Made by a program: the position numbers and the translations under genes. From RCC90-49c sp051016155 (GTDB taxonomy: Bacteria; Bacteroidota; Bacteroidia; Cytophagales; Amoebophilaceae), in NCBI GenBank assembly GCA_051016155.1, contig CP136537.1, positions 558,001 through 622,000 of the forward strand: a stretch of DNA of 64,000 bases. Direction: 5' to 3'. Below are positions 35,470-43,584 of the stretch, in pieces (position 1 is the stretch's first letter; every line of letters begins with the position of its first letter). Below the pieces are notes generated by a model. The model was given only the letters and a program-made list of their open reading frames with translations, had not been told where the DNA came from and did no database searches.

Positions 35470-35565
35470 GATTAGCCCCTATCTGTCATGCTGAGCTGCA
35501 AGCGAAGCCTCTCTGCGAGATCTGCTACATAGCAATCCCTCACATACGCTCGGGGTGACAGTTAG
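35470..35565. repeat. dispersed repeat fragment related to the MITE core
   Basis: TGTCATGCTGAGCTGCAAGC, GAAGCCTCTCTGCG and CTCGGGGTGACAG are a diverged form of the core GTCATTCCGAGC...GAGGAATCTCTGC found in the three MITE-like copies. The terminal repeats are not preserved here. It fills the spacer between murG and the antiporter gene. Confidence 0.45.
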
Positions 35566-35645
35566 GACAAGCTCATCCAGAACATTTGTCTGCTATATAT
35601 GCGTTGATAGTGTATCGAACAGACTCGACTCAATGTCAACACCAC

Positions 35646-37109
35646 CTAGTCAACGCCCAAACAAGCTTTTACCTCTTCGGCAGCTTGCTTATGGTCAGCC
35701 ATCACCATCAGCTTGTCGCCTGCTTCGATGACAGTGCTCCCACGGGGCGTTAAATAGTTTTCATTTCTACTGATCAGCACAATGAGTGATTCTTTGGGCA
35801 GACCCAATTCCACAATAGGTTTGCCAGCTGCCATGGAACTTTTAGGCACTACTATCTCTAGCAATTCGCTTTTCACGTCTTCCGATAAGCTAATGGCCTT
35901 TTCTCTTTTCTTGGGCACCTCGGCCTCGAGCTGCAGCCATTGGGCCAATGGCTGCAGCGTGGTGCCTTGGAATAGAATAGACGTAAGGACAATGAAAAAG
36001 ACAATGTGGAAAATCGTATCTGATTTGTCAATGCCTGCCAGCAAAGGATAGGTGGCAAAGACAATGGGAACAGCCCCTCTGAGGCCTCCCCACGAGATAA
36101 ACAGTTTTTGATAGCGGTCTACCTTTTTGAAGAAAGCCAGAGAAAGGAAAACACCCAAGGGTCGAGCTACAAACATCAGCACCAAAGAGATCAGAACACC
36201 TACCCCAGACACAGGTATCAGGCGTTTGGGAAACACCAGTAACCCCAAGACGATGAACATGGCCACCTGCATGAGCCAAGTAATACCATCATAAAACCTA
36301 ACTAGGCTCTTTTTGTATAAAAAATCTTGACTTCCTAGCATGAGTGCTGCAATGTAGACAGCCAAAAAGCCACTGCCGTGAATGAAGTTAGTGGCCGAAT
36401 ACGTAAATAAAATCATAGAGAGCGTTAGGCCTGGATAGAGCGCTTCATTGACCCACAGGGGTCTGTTGACGACGAGTACCATGGCCTTGCCTGCTAGAAA
36501 GCCTGCAATGCCGCCGATGACCATCTCCTGAAAGAACATAGGAAGGGCGGAAGCCACGGTGATCTCTCCATCACTACTGAGCAGCCCTGTAAAGAAGACC
36601 ATCAGGAAGTACGCCATCACGTCGTTGCTGCCTGACTCTAGCTCTAACGTCGGCGCCAAGTTGTGCTTGAGATAGATATTTCTGGAGCGGAGAATAGAGA
36701 ACACAGCAGCAGCATCTGTGGAAGAAATGATAGACCCTACTAACAGCCCTTCTACCAAATTGAAATCCGTAACCCAATAAATAAAATAGCCAATGCTAAA
36801 GGCCGTCACTAGTACGCCTACGGTAGAAAGAAGTACACCATTCCACAGAATCGGCCGAATGTGGTCATATTCTGTGTCCAGCCCGCCTGAGAAGAGAATA
36901 AGTGTAAGCGTCACAGCGCCAAGCGCTTTGGCCAAATGAGGATTATGGAAGCTAATGCCTCCTAGGCCATCAGAGCCCGCTATCATGCCCACTGCCAAGA
37001 AAGCCAGGAGCGTGGGTATCCCTAGCTTGGTAGAGATTTTGCTGGCAAAAATGCTGATAAAAAGTAAAAATGACCCAATAATGAGTGCGCCCTCGACCGT
37101 AAAATCCAT
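35646..37109 (-). CDS. cation/proton antiporter with TrkA-C domain (NhaP2/CvrA-like)
   Basis: The product is 487 residues. About 12 helices of the monovalent cation:proton antiporter fold are seen (FLAVGMIAGSDGLGGISFHN, EGLLVGSIISSTDAAAVFSI with the TDA motif, ELESGSNDVMAYFLM with the ND motif). The last 80 residues (LLEIVVPKSSMAAGKPIVEL to the end) form an RCK-C/TrkA-C-like regulatory domain. It should exchange Na+ or K+ for protons across the inner membrane for pH or salt control. It is transcribed divergently from truA, with 121 bases between start codons. Confidence 0.88.
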   Translation of the reverse strand: MDFTVEGALIIGSFLLFISIFASKISTKLGIPTLLAFLAVGMIAGSDGLGGISFHNPHLAKALGAVTLTLILFSGGLDTEYDHIRPILWNGVLLSTVGVLVTAFSIGYFIYWVTDFNLVEGLLVGSIISSTDAAAVFSILRSRNIYLKHNLAPTLELESGSNDVMAYFLMVFFTGLLSSDGEITVASALPMFFQEMVIGGIAGFLAGKAMVLVVNRPLWVNEALYPGLTLSMILFTYSATNFIHGSGFLAVYIAALMLGSQDFLYKKSLVRFYDGITWLMQVAMFIVLGLLVFPKRLIPVSGVGVLISLVLMFVARPLGVFLSLAFFKKVDRYQKLFISWGGLRGAVPIVFATYPLLAGIDKSDTIFHIVFFIVLTSILFQGTTLQPLAQWLQLEAEVPKKREKAISLSEDVKSELLEIVVPKSSMAAGKPIVELGLPKESLIVLISRNENYLTPRGSTVIEAGDKLMVMADHKQAAEEVKACLGVD

Positions 37110-37230
37110 TTAAAGGTTGTTTTTAATGTTCAACGAAGATAACAAGTACATGCTACAAAGAGAAGCCAGAAGGTGTTTAGAACATATTCTGTACCAAGTT
37201 ATTTTTGTCATCTCAACCTCTGTCCTGTTC

Positions 37231-37998
37231 ATGCTTGATAGAACACGCCGCTGCTTTCTACAAATAGCCTACCAAGGCACGCACTATCATGGCTGGCAGG
37301 TCCAACCCAACGCCACCACCGTCCAAGGAGTGATTCAGGCACGCCTAGCACAACTGTTGCGACAAGATATTTCTATTGTAGGCAGCAGTAGGACGGATAC
37401 GGGTGTGCATGCGCACCAGCAATTTGCGCATGTGGATTTAGCGCCCACTGTGGCCATCAATCGCCTGCACTATCAGCTCAATGCAGTCTTGCCGCCAGAC
37501 ATCGCTATCGTGGCCATGCACCCGGTCCGATCCCAGGCCCATGCACGATTCGACGCCTTGGCTAGAACGTATGAGTACACAATAGTACAATCCAAAGCCC
37601 CTTTTCGGCAAGCCACCAGTTACTGCTGGCATGGGACACTGGATGTGGCGCAAATGAACGAAGCAGCGGCGCTCTTGTGCCGTAAGCAAGACTTTCAACA
37701 ACTTTGTAAGGTGCGTTCAGGAGATCAACACTTTTTGTGTGACATTACAGCAGCGGGCTGGCTCGTGCAGCAAGATCGGCTGATCTTTCGCATTCAGGCC
37801 AACCGCTTTTTGCGGAGCATGGTTAGAATCATAGTGAGCCTGATGCTCAAGATAGGGCAAGGGCAACTGAACTTATCTACTTTTGAAGCCTTGATCGATC
37901 AAAAAGAAACATCCCTCCAAGTAGGGCTAGCACCTCCTCAAGGGCTGTCTTTGACGGCTGTGAGCTACCCAGAGGACTTATTTACTGACCTTACGTAG
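37231..37998 (+). CDS. truA: tRNA pseudouridine(38-40) synthase
   Basis: TruA isomerises uridines 38-40 in the tRNA anticodon arm. The product is 255 residues from ATG 37231. Upstream in-frame ATGs (37117 and on) add only unrelated residues. The catalytic Asp is in GSSRTDTGVHAHQQFAH, and RFLRSMVRIIVSLMLKIG matches the C-terminal half. The stop codon (TAG, 37996-37998) lies inside the left terminal repeat of MITE-like copy B, so the last residues (LFTDLT) are supplied by the repeat. Confidence 0.92.
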   Translation: MLDRTRRCFLQIAYQGTHYHGWQVQPNATTVQGVIQARLAQLLRQDISIVGSSRTDTGVHAHQQFAHVDLAPTVAINRLHYQLNAVLPPDIAIVAMHPVRSQAHARFDALARTYEYTIVQSKAPFRQATSYCWHGTLDVAQMNEAAALLCRKQDFQQLCKVRSGDQHFLCDITAAGWLVQQDRLIFRIQANRFLRSMVRIIVSLMLKIGQGQLNLSTFEALIDQKETSLQVGLAPPQGLSLTAVSYPEDLFTDLT

Positions 37999-38116
37999 TA
38001 GCCTTGTCATTCCGAGCCTAGCGAGGAATCTCTGCGTGGTGTGGGCCTCGCAGGGATGTTGCGCGGCGCTCAACATGACAAAGAGGCGCATTCAGAGGAA
38101 ACGCGTAAGGTGAGTT
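37985..38116. repeat. MITE-like palindromic repeat, copy B
   Basis: The ends are TGACCTTACGTAG and CGCGTAAGGTGAGTTA, inverted. The interior includes CTTGTCATTCCGAGCCTAGC and GAGGAATCTCTGCGTGGTG. It overlaps the end of truA and fills most of the spacer to the ABC exporter gene. Confidence 0.7.
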
Positions 38117-38178
38117 ATTCATCACCGAACAACGCACATCATCTCTCCCTTGCTGATCTTTTTCTATCTTCACTGTCC

Positions 38179-39927
38179 ATGACTGCCTCCTCGCAAACAA
38201 ACACACCTATTGTTGATTTTCAGGCACTTAAAAAGCTGTCCACCTTTGTAAAGCCCTATCAGGGCGCTTTTTATGGTCTTCTCTTGCTCACTTTTTTGCT
38301 GGGTGTGCTGGCCCCTTTGCAGCCTTATTTGGTCCAGCGTGCGATGGATGACTTCCTCGCTTTGGGCGATCAAAAAGGCCTCCTCCAGATGGTCACGGTG
38401 CTTGTTGCTGTATTGATCTTGCAAAGTACTTTGCACTACTTCCAGACCTATCTAGCAGACTGGCTCGGCCAGCATGTAATTAGCGACATTCGGACGCAGC
38501 TCTATGCTTACATTCTGCGGCTGCGGACTAGCTTTTTCAACACAACACCTATCGGGTGGCTAGTGACCCGAAATATCTCTGATACAGAAACTCTGGCCAA
38601 TGTTTTGAGCGAAGGGATTGCAGCGCTGCTAGGCGATATCTTACAGATGGTGCTCATCATTGCCTTTATGTTCTACATTAACTGGTGGCTAGCACTCCTC
38701 AGCCTGACCACCTTGCCTTTGGTGTTGTTGTTTACCTACTTTTTCAAGGAAAAACTCAAGCGAGTTTTTCAAATAGTCAGAGAATCTGTGGCCCAACTCA
38801 ACGCCTTTACGCAAGAGCGTATCATGGGCATGACCTTGGTGCAACTCTTTGGCAGGGAGCAGCATGAGCTGGAACAATTCAAAGTATTGAATGAAAAACA
38901 CCAGAACGCTGGCATCCAATCAGTAGTATACTATTCACTTTACTTTCCACTGATCAGTATCATCAACGCTTTGGGGGTCAGTTTGCTCATTGGGTGGGGA
39001 GCGCGTGATGTCATGCACGGCACGGTTACTTTAGGCCAGTTAGTTGCTTTTTTGATGTATGCAAACTTGTTTTATCGTCCTTTACATCTCATTGCCGATC
39101 GCTTCAATACGCTACAGATGGGCCTTGTCAGCATGGACCGCATTGCCCAGCTACTTTCTAACGGTGAACAGGTGGAGGATCAGGGCACTCATGCGCCTGA
39201 GCGTATTCAAGGGGCCATTACTTTTCAGCAAGTATGGTTTGCTTACAAAGATGAGCACTACGTACTTAAAGACCTTTCTTTTCAGGTCCAAGCCCAGCAG
39301 TCCTTGGCTATTGTGGGTGCTACAGGCGCTGGCAAGTCCACCATCATCAACTTGATCGAGCGGTTCTACGAAGTACCTCAAGGCATGGTTAGCATTGACG
39401 GCGTCAACCTTCGGGACTACACCTTGCCCGCCTTGCGCAGGCATGTGGGCTTGGTGCCGCAAGATGTTTTTCTCTTTTCAGGTAGCATCTACGACAATAT
39501 TACGTTAGAGAATCCTGACATTGCGTCAGAGCGGGTCATGGAGGCTACGCAGCGCATGGGCATGCATGAGTTCATCTTGCAGTTGCCTGGTGGCTATGAC
39601 TACAATGTGATGGAAAGAGGCATGGCCCTCTCAATGGGGCAGCGGCAATTGCTGGCTTTTGCGCGGGTGCTGGTCTATGATCCCAGCATCTTGATCTTAG
39701 ACGAGGCCACCGCATCTATGGACACTGCTAGTGAGCAGCTCATTCAAAAAGCAACGGCCACGCTGATGCACAATAGAACCTGTTTGCTCATTGCCCACCG
39801 GCTGGCGACCATTCAGCATGCCGATAAGATTATAGTGCTCAAGGAGGGAGTGCTGCAAGAAGAAGGCACGCACGAGGGGCTACTGGCCCAGGGAGGCTAT
39901 TATGCAGCGCTGTATCAGGCAAGCTAG
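38179..39927 (+). CDS. ABC exporter, fused permease-ATPase (MsbA/LmrA type)
   Basis: The product is 582 residues from ATG 38179. An open frame extends to GTG 38041 but crosses the repeat, so the later start is chosen. Six membrane helices (first near LLTFLLGVLAPLQPYLV) are followed by a nucleotide-binding domain with Walker A GATGAGKS, Q loop VGLVPQDVFLFSG, signature LSMGQRQLLAFARVL, Walker B ILILDEATASMD and switch His in LIAHRLATI. It works as a homo- or heterodimer to export lipids or drugs. The signature begins LSMGQ instead of the usual LSGGQ, which occurs in some heterodimeric exporters. No partner gene is adjacent. Confidence 0.88.
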   Translation: MTASSQTNTPIVDFQALKKLSTFVKPYQGAFYGLLLLTFLLGVLAPLQPYLVQRAMDDFLALGDQKGLLQMVTVLVAVLILQSTLHYFQTYLADWLGQHVISDIRTQLYAYILRLRTSFFNTTPIGWLVTRNISDTETLANVLSEGIAALLGDILQMVLIIAFMFYINWWLALLSLTTLPLVLLFTYFFKEKLKRVFQIVRESVAQLNAFTQERIMGMTLVQLFGREQHELEQFKVLNEKHQNAGIQSVVYYSLYFPLISIINALGVSLLIGWGARDVMHGTVTLGQLVAFLMYANLFYRPLHLIADRFNTLQMGLVSMDRIAQLLSNGEQVEDQGTHAPERIQGAITFQQVWFAYKDEHYVLKDLSFQVQAQQSLAIVGATGAGKSTIINLIERFYEVPQGMVSIDGVNLRDYTLPALRRHVGLVPQDVFLFSGSIYDNITLENPDIASERVMEATQRMGMHEFILQLPGGYDYNVMERGMALSMGQRQLLAFARVLVYDPSILILDEATASMDTASEQLIQKATATLMHNRTCLLIAHRLATIQHADKIIVLKEGVLQEEGTHEGLLAQGGYYAALYQAS

Positions 39928-40014
39928 CGTTTTTATTGGCTTATTGGTCTATTTGTTTATCTATTTGAAGGGATGTATTGCTTATACTAGGCAAGCCCGT
40001 TGCAAAATGCGTCC

Positions 40015-40038
40015 TGTCTCGTCCTAAAAAAGTTGACA
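40015..40038 (+). repeat. lone terminal repeat of the IS3-family (IS150-like) element
   Basis: TGTCTCGTCCTAAAAAAGTT and the following GACA match the end at 12333 and 14663 with only one or two differences. No transposase or second end is near, so it is a deletion scar or a decoy end. Confidence 0.7.
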
Positions 40039-40060
40039 CAGCCTCCAATTCCCTGTATAT

Positions 40061-40200
40061 ATGACTCACCTTATGCAGTGGCCTTGTCTTTCCGAGCCTG
40101 ACGAGGAATCTCTGCATGGTGTGGGTCTCGCAGCGATGTTTTGCTTTGCTCAACATGACAAAATGAGGAGCATTGAGAGGGCCTGCATCAGGTGAGTCAT
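40061..40200. repeat. MITE-like palindromic repeat, copy C
   Basis: 140 bases with clear inverted ends: ATGACTCACCTTATGCAG at the left and CTGCATCAGGTGAGTCAT at the right. The interior has CTTGTCTTTCCGAGCCTGAC and GAGGAATCTCTGCATGGTGT. This is the best preserved of the three copies and shows no coding potential. Confidence 0.8.
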
Positions 40201-40276
40201 CAAATGAACAATTAAATTAATGAATAAAATAGATTGATAAACAAATGAATAAACAATCTGAATAACTCGATAAAAA

Positions 40277-42184
40277 ATGTCCATCAGCCAACAAACTCTG
40301 CAAGAAGTACAGCGCAGTGTCCACATTGAGGAGGTCGTGGCGGACTTTGTCCCGCTCAAAAAGAAGGGACAAAACTTATGGGCATGTTGTCCTTTTCATA
40401 ATGAAAAGACACCTTCTTTTTCTGTATCGCCTGACAAAGGCTTTTATAAATGCTTTGGCTGTGATGCTGCTGGCGATGCGATCAACTTTGTGCAAGCGAT
40501 TGAGGGCGTCAGCTTTGTGGAAGCCGTTAAGTACCTGGCCCATAAGTATGGCATTGACATTGAGGAGGCTGCCTCTGATGAAGGGCAAGTACTGCAGCAG
40601 CAGGAAAAGGACAGCCTATACATTCTTCTGAGCTTTGCTAAGGAGTACTATGTGCGCACTTTGTGGGAGCATCCAGAAGGGCAGACCATTGGTTTGAGTT
40701 ATTGTAAGGAAAGAGGCCTGACGCCTCCTTTTATCAAGCAGTTTGAGCTGGGCTACAGCCTGGATGCTTGGGAGGGCTTCTATCAGTTTGCGCAGCAAAA
40801 AGGATACGAGCCAGGGCTTTTAGCAAAGGCAGGCCTGATTATCCAAAAGGAGCATAAAACGTATGATCGTTTTAGGGGACGGCTCATTTTTCCTATTCAC
40901 AATGTATCGGGCAAGGTGATTGCTTTTGGGGCGAGGGTACTTCAATCAGACCCCAACCAGCCTAAGTACATCAATTCGCCAGAAACGGCTATTTATCACA
41001 AGAGCGCCTCGCTCTATGGGCTCTTTCAAGCCAAGCAAGCCATTAGACAAGAGGACCACTGCTACTTGGTGGAAGGCTACACAGACGTGATGGCCCTCCA
41101 CATGGCAGGGGTGGCCAATGTGGTGGCCTCTTCAGGCACGTCGCTCACTGAAGCACAGATTCAGCTGATCAGCCGATTTACGCACAATATCACTATCGTG
41201 TTTGACGGGGATTCCGCTGGCATCAAAGCGTCGCTGCGTGGTATTGACATGGTGCTGGAAAAAGGCCTTAATGTAAAAATTGTGCTGTTGCCCGCAGGTG
41301 AAGATCCAGACAGCTATGCCAGTAAAGTAGGTGCCACGGCCCTCCAGGCCTATCTCCAAGCCCAAGCCCAGGATTTTATTCAATTCAAAACGACGCTGCT
41401 CCTACAGGCAGCTGAAAACGATCCGATCAAAAAAGCAGGGGCCATCAAAGAAGTGGTGCAAAGCATCGCGGTCATTCCAGATGCGGTCAAAAGAGCGGTA
41501 TTGACCCAGCAGTGTAGCCAACTCTTAGAGATAGACGAGGCAGTGCTGACTGCAGAACAAAACAAGCTCCTCCTCCAGCAGGAGCAGGCACAGCAGCAAA
41601 AGCGTAAGCGCTCACACACTGCTCCTATGACGTTGGCCACGCCAGGGGTCCCTGTCTACAAGCCAGAAGACACCATCGCGGCGTATGAGCGAGAGAGTAT
41701 ACGTATGTTGTTAAACTACGGCCTCTCCTCCATCGATGGTGATCAGCCGCTGTACGTCTATCTACTTCAGGAGCTAGAAGAGGTGCATTTTCGTACTCCT
41801 GAGTACAAGGCGATCTTGGAGCTCTTTCAAGATCAGTTGGCACAAGGGAACGTGGTAGGTGCTACTTTTTTTACCCAAAACGAGGATGAGAGCATTAAGA
41901 AAACAGCTATTGATCTGACGGCACAGCCTTATACCATCAGTGATCATTGGGAAGAGCAGCATCAGATATATACTGCCAAAGAAGAGGATGATCTGCACAA
42001 AACAGCGTTTAAGAATGTACTTAGGCTCAAATTGAGGCTCGTTCAGCAATTGATTGAAGAAAACCGAGCGGGATTACAGCAGTCGCTTACCCCCGAGGAG
42101 GAAGATCAACTGCTACAAGTACATACAGCGCTGAAGCAAGCCGAAGCGGCCATTGCACAGCAGTTAGGCATTGTGGTTTGGTGA
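40277..42184 (+). CDS. dnaG: DNA primase
   Basis: DnaG lays RNA primers for the replisome. The product is 635 residues. The CHC2 zinc finger has C38, H41, C59 and C62 (CCPFHNEKTPSF...FYKCFGC). The catalytic core follows, with YDRFRGRLIFPIHNVSGKVI and a Toprim domain (YLVEGYTDVMALHMAGVANV, then FDGDSAGIKASLRGIDM). The C-terminal 180 residues should bind the helicase DnaB. The start is set by the MSISQQTLQEV N-terminus. An AT-rich stretch of simple sequence precedes it. Confidence 0.95.
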   Translation: MSISQQTLQEVQRSVHIEEVVADFVPLKKKGQNLWACCPFHNEKTPSFSVSPDKGFYKCFGCDAAGDAINFVQAIEGVSFVEAVKYLAHKYGIDIEEAASDEGQVLQQQEKDSLYILLSFAKEYYVRTLWEHPEGQTIGLSYCKERGLTPPFIKQFELGYSLDAWEGFYQFAQQKGYEPGLLAKAGLIIQKEHKTYDRFRGRLIFPIHNVSGKVIAFGARVLQSDPNQPKYINSPETAIYHKSASLYGLFQAKQAIRQEDHCYLVEGYTDVMALHMAGVANVVASSGTSLTEAQIQLISRFTHNITIVFDGDSAGIKASLRGIDMVLEKGLNVKIVLLPAGEDPDSYASKVGATALQAYLQAQAQDFIQFKTTLLLQAAENDPIKKAGAIKEVVQSIAVIPDAVKRAVLTQQCSQLLEIDEAVLTAEQNKLLLQQEQAQQQKRKRSHTAPMTLATPGVPVYKPEDTIAAYERESIRMLLNYGLSSIDGDQPLYVYLLQELEEVHFRTPEYKAILELFQDQLAQGNVVGATFFTQNEDESIKKTAIDLTAQPYTISDHWEEQHQIYTAKEEDDLHKTAFKNVLRLKLRLVQQLIEENRAGLQQSLTPEEEDQLLQVHTALKQAEAAIAQQLGIVVW

Positions 42185-42230
42185 TAGGGCTGCTTAGCGC
42201 CGAGTAGCGTACGCCATCAGGGGGGCTCAG

Positions 42231-42304
42231 TGAACCTGGAGGGATTCGAACCCCCAACCTTTGCATCCGTAGTGCAATGCTCTATCCAGTTAAGCTACAG
42301 GTCC
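42231..42304 (-). tRNA. tRNA-Arg (anticodon ACG)
   Basis: On the minus strand the sequence folds as a complete cloverleaf. The acceptor stem is GGACCTG with CAGGTTC plus discriminator A. A D arm precedes the anticodon arm (TTGCA CTACGGA TGCAA). The T arm is GGGGGTTCGAATCCC(T/C). The wobble A is expected to become inosine and read CGN codons. CCA is not encoded. Confidence 0.93.
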
Positions 42305-42397
42305 ATCAGATCAGCGTAGTGCAAAGCTAGGCAATAAAGCGGCATTCCTCAACTGGGTGCTTTAAGGCCATTGTATTATTGAGTGATTTATTATACC

Positions 42398-42453
42398 ATT
42401 TGTTCATTTGTTCATTTGTTCATTTGTTCATTTGTTCATTTGTTCATTTGTTC
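42398..42453 (+). repeat. tandem octamer repeat (ATTTGTTC x7)
   Basis: Seven exact head-to-tail copies of ATTTGTTC lie in the spacer between tRNA-Arg and the 2H phosphoesterase gene, with no open frame. Shorter, degenerate versions (ATTTGTTTG, ATTGATTG) are found in other spacers near 30580, 39950, 52215, 53495 and 55150. The copy number is likely to vary between strains. Confidence 0.85.
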
Positions 42454-42483
42454 ATTGAGCTTATTTGTTTCGTGATTTAAGAA

Positions 42484-42514
42484 ACCATTCCTAGGCTTGT
42501 AAGGGCACTTTTCT
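42484..42514 (-). repeat. dispersed repeat family B, partial inverted copy
   Basis: Read on the minus strand, AAAAGTGCCCTTACAAGCCT followed by AGGAA resembles the first half of the repeats at 31824 and 52447. Confidence 0.35.
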
Positions 42515-42594
42515 AAAGTGTGACCAGCTTATTAGGAGCACTTTGCAACAGGCTCGCCCTCTGTCAAAGCTTGATGCAGAAGCAAGCAAGTGTG

Positions 42595-43362
42595 CTACAG
42601 AAGTCCCTCTGTGTTTGGATCATTGAACGCAAGTTTTCTTAGTGGAGCAGGTAGCCCCGTTGTCGGATAGGGGACACACCATCGTCGACGAAACTGGTAA
42701 AAATCGCCATTGGCAGGAGCAATTCCCGCCAGAGTCACATGTGGCACAAAGGTCTCTTTGAGCGGCGCTAAGCCCATTTCTTGGCGTAAGGTACTGATCT
42801 TGTGGGCAGTCTCTGCATCCACTTTGACTACCAGATAGTACGCTGCACCGACAGCAACATCATTTTCGGGCTTGCCCAACAACAACATGGGAGTACTGGT
42901 GTCAAACCCCACTTTAAATAAGCGGCCATGAAAGGCAGTCAGTTCATCAGTAATCATATCGTTGGCGCCTGCATGGTTGAGGTTGCTTTGCAGTGCAATG
43001 GTGACGTGCATGCCTTTGTCAGGCCAGTGCTCGGTGGTCCCTGGCTTATAGGGAGGTCTAGGAATAACCAGCTTGTGATACCTCTCATCAAAACCCAGCT
43101 GCGCTCCACAGTTTTGAATTACCTCTTGGGCTATATCAAAACAAAACGCACGCGAGCGGTGAGCGTCTTCTCCCAAAGAGGCGGCAATGATATTGCCTGG
43201 GATCACTTCAATCATACCGTTGTAGCTGAACTGTGTCGGGTTGGTAGTTGAGGCAGGGCCTGTGTGGTGTATTACATAACATGAAGTCGGCAAGACCCCA
43301 GTACAGCATAGAATTATGGACAACTTTAGGTACGAAGTTAATGTCATCCACTGCATAGTCAA
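42595..43362 (-). CDS. lipoprotein with 2H-phosphoesterase-like motifs
   Basis: The product is 255 residues. A signal segment ends in a lipobox-like GVLPTSC (Cys28). Two H-x-T-hydrophobic motifs, MHVTIAL (H119) and PHVTLAG (H208), are about 90 residues apart, the pattern of the 2H phosphoesterase superfamily (LigT/ThpR, 2',3'- and 2',5'-cyclic phosphodiesterases, AKAP7). The segment between them is alpha/beta in character. Family members open cyclic phosphates or cleave 2'-5' linkages in RNA fragments or 2-5A. An exported, lipid-anchored version is unusual; it might act on nucleotides outside the cell or in the host (inference). The conserved CvIHHTGPA just after the lipobox could affect the signal prediction. 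The gene stands alone. Confidence 0.65.
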   Translation of the reverse strand: MTMQWMTLTSYLKLSIILCCTGVLPTSCYVIHHTGPASTTNPTQFSYNGMIEVIPGNIIAASLGEDAHRSRAFCFDIAQEVIQNCGAQLGFDERYHKLVIPRPPYKPGTTEHWPDKGMHVTIALQSNLNHAGANDMITDELTAFHGRLFKVGFDTSTPMLLLGKPENDVAVGAAYYLVVKVDAETAHKISTLRQEMGLAPLKETFVPHVTLAGIAPANGDFYQFRRRWCVPYPTTGLPAPLRKLAFNDPNTEGLL

Positions 43363-43520
43363 TCTTTAGAAGATGAGCTCCAAAGAGTAAGCGGTCCTTA
43401 ACATACTCTTTTTATTCTTAATAAAGCCATCTGGTCAATGAGTGTCCTCCTGAAACCTGGCATTAAAGTGTGTCGTGTCTGTATGCCCTAAAATGGCGTC
43501 TAATTTCCGTGTAATTGCGC

Positions 43521-43551
43521 TTTGACTGCGCTATGAAAAGCCTTAGCTTTG
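43521..43551 (+). promoter_or_regulatory. Bacteroidota housekeeping promoter
   Basis: TTTG (43521-43524) and TAGCTTTG (43544-43551) are separated by 19 bases, matching the Bacteroidota consensus -33 TTTG / -7 TAnnTTTG. Transcription would start near 43558, about 27 bases before the ATG of the beta-barrel gene. No Shine-Dalgarno sequence is evident (TCTGAGAAA), as is common in this phylum. Confidence 0.75.
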
Positions 43552-43584
43552 TATCCACCGCCGTGACATAACAAATCTGAGAAA

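Noticed and set aside
37117..37230. N-terminal extension of TruA
   Set aside because: These 38 residues have no counterpart in the family; MLDRTRRCFLQIAYQGTHYH is the usual start.
38041..38178. N-terminal extension of the ABC exporter from GTG
   Set aside because: The extension is translated MITE-like repeat; the ATG at 38179 gives the normal start before the first membrane helix.
40061..40200. Reading the MITE-like repeat as a transcription terminator pair
   Set aside because: The palindrome is long and interrupted, is found in both orientations relative to genes, and has no U tract; repeat origin explains it better, though a side effect on transcription is possible.
42398..42453. Possible CRISPR array
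   Set aside because: The repeat unit is 8 bases with no spacers, and there are no cas genes in the window.
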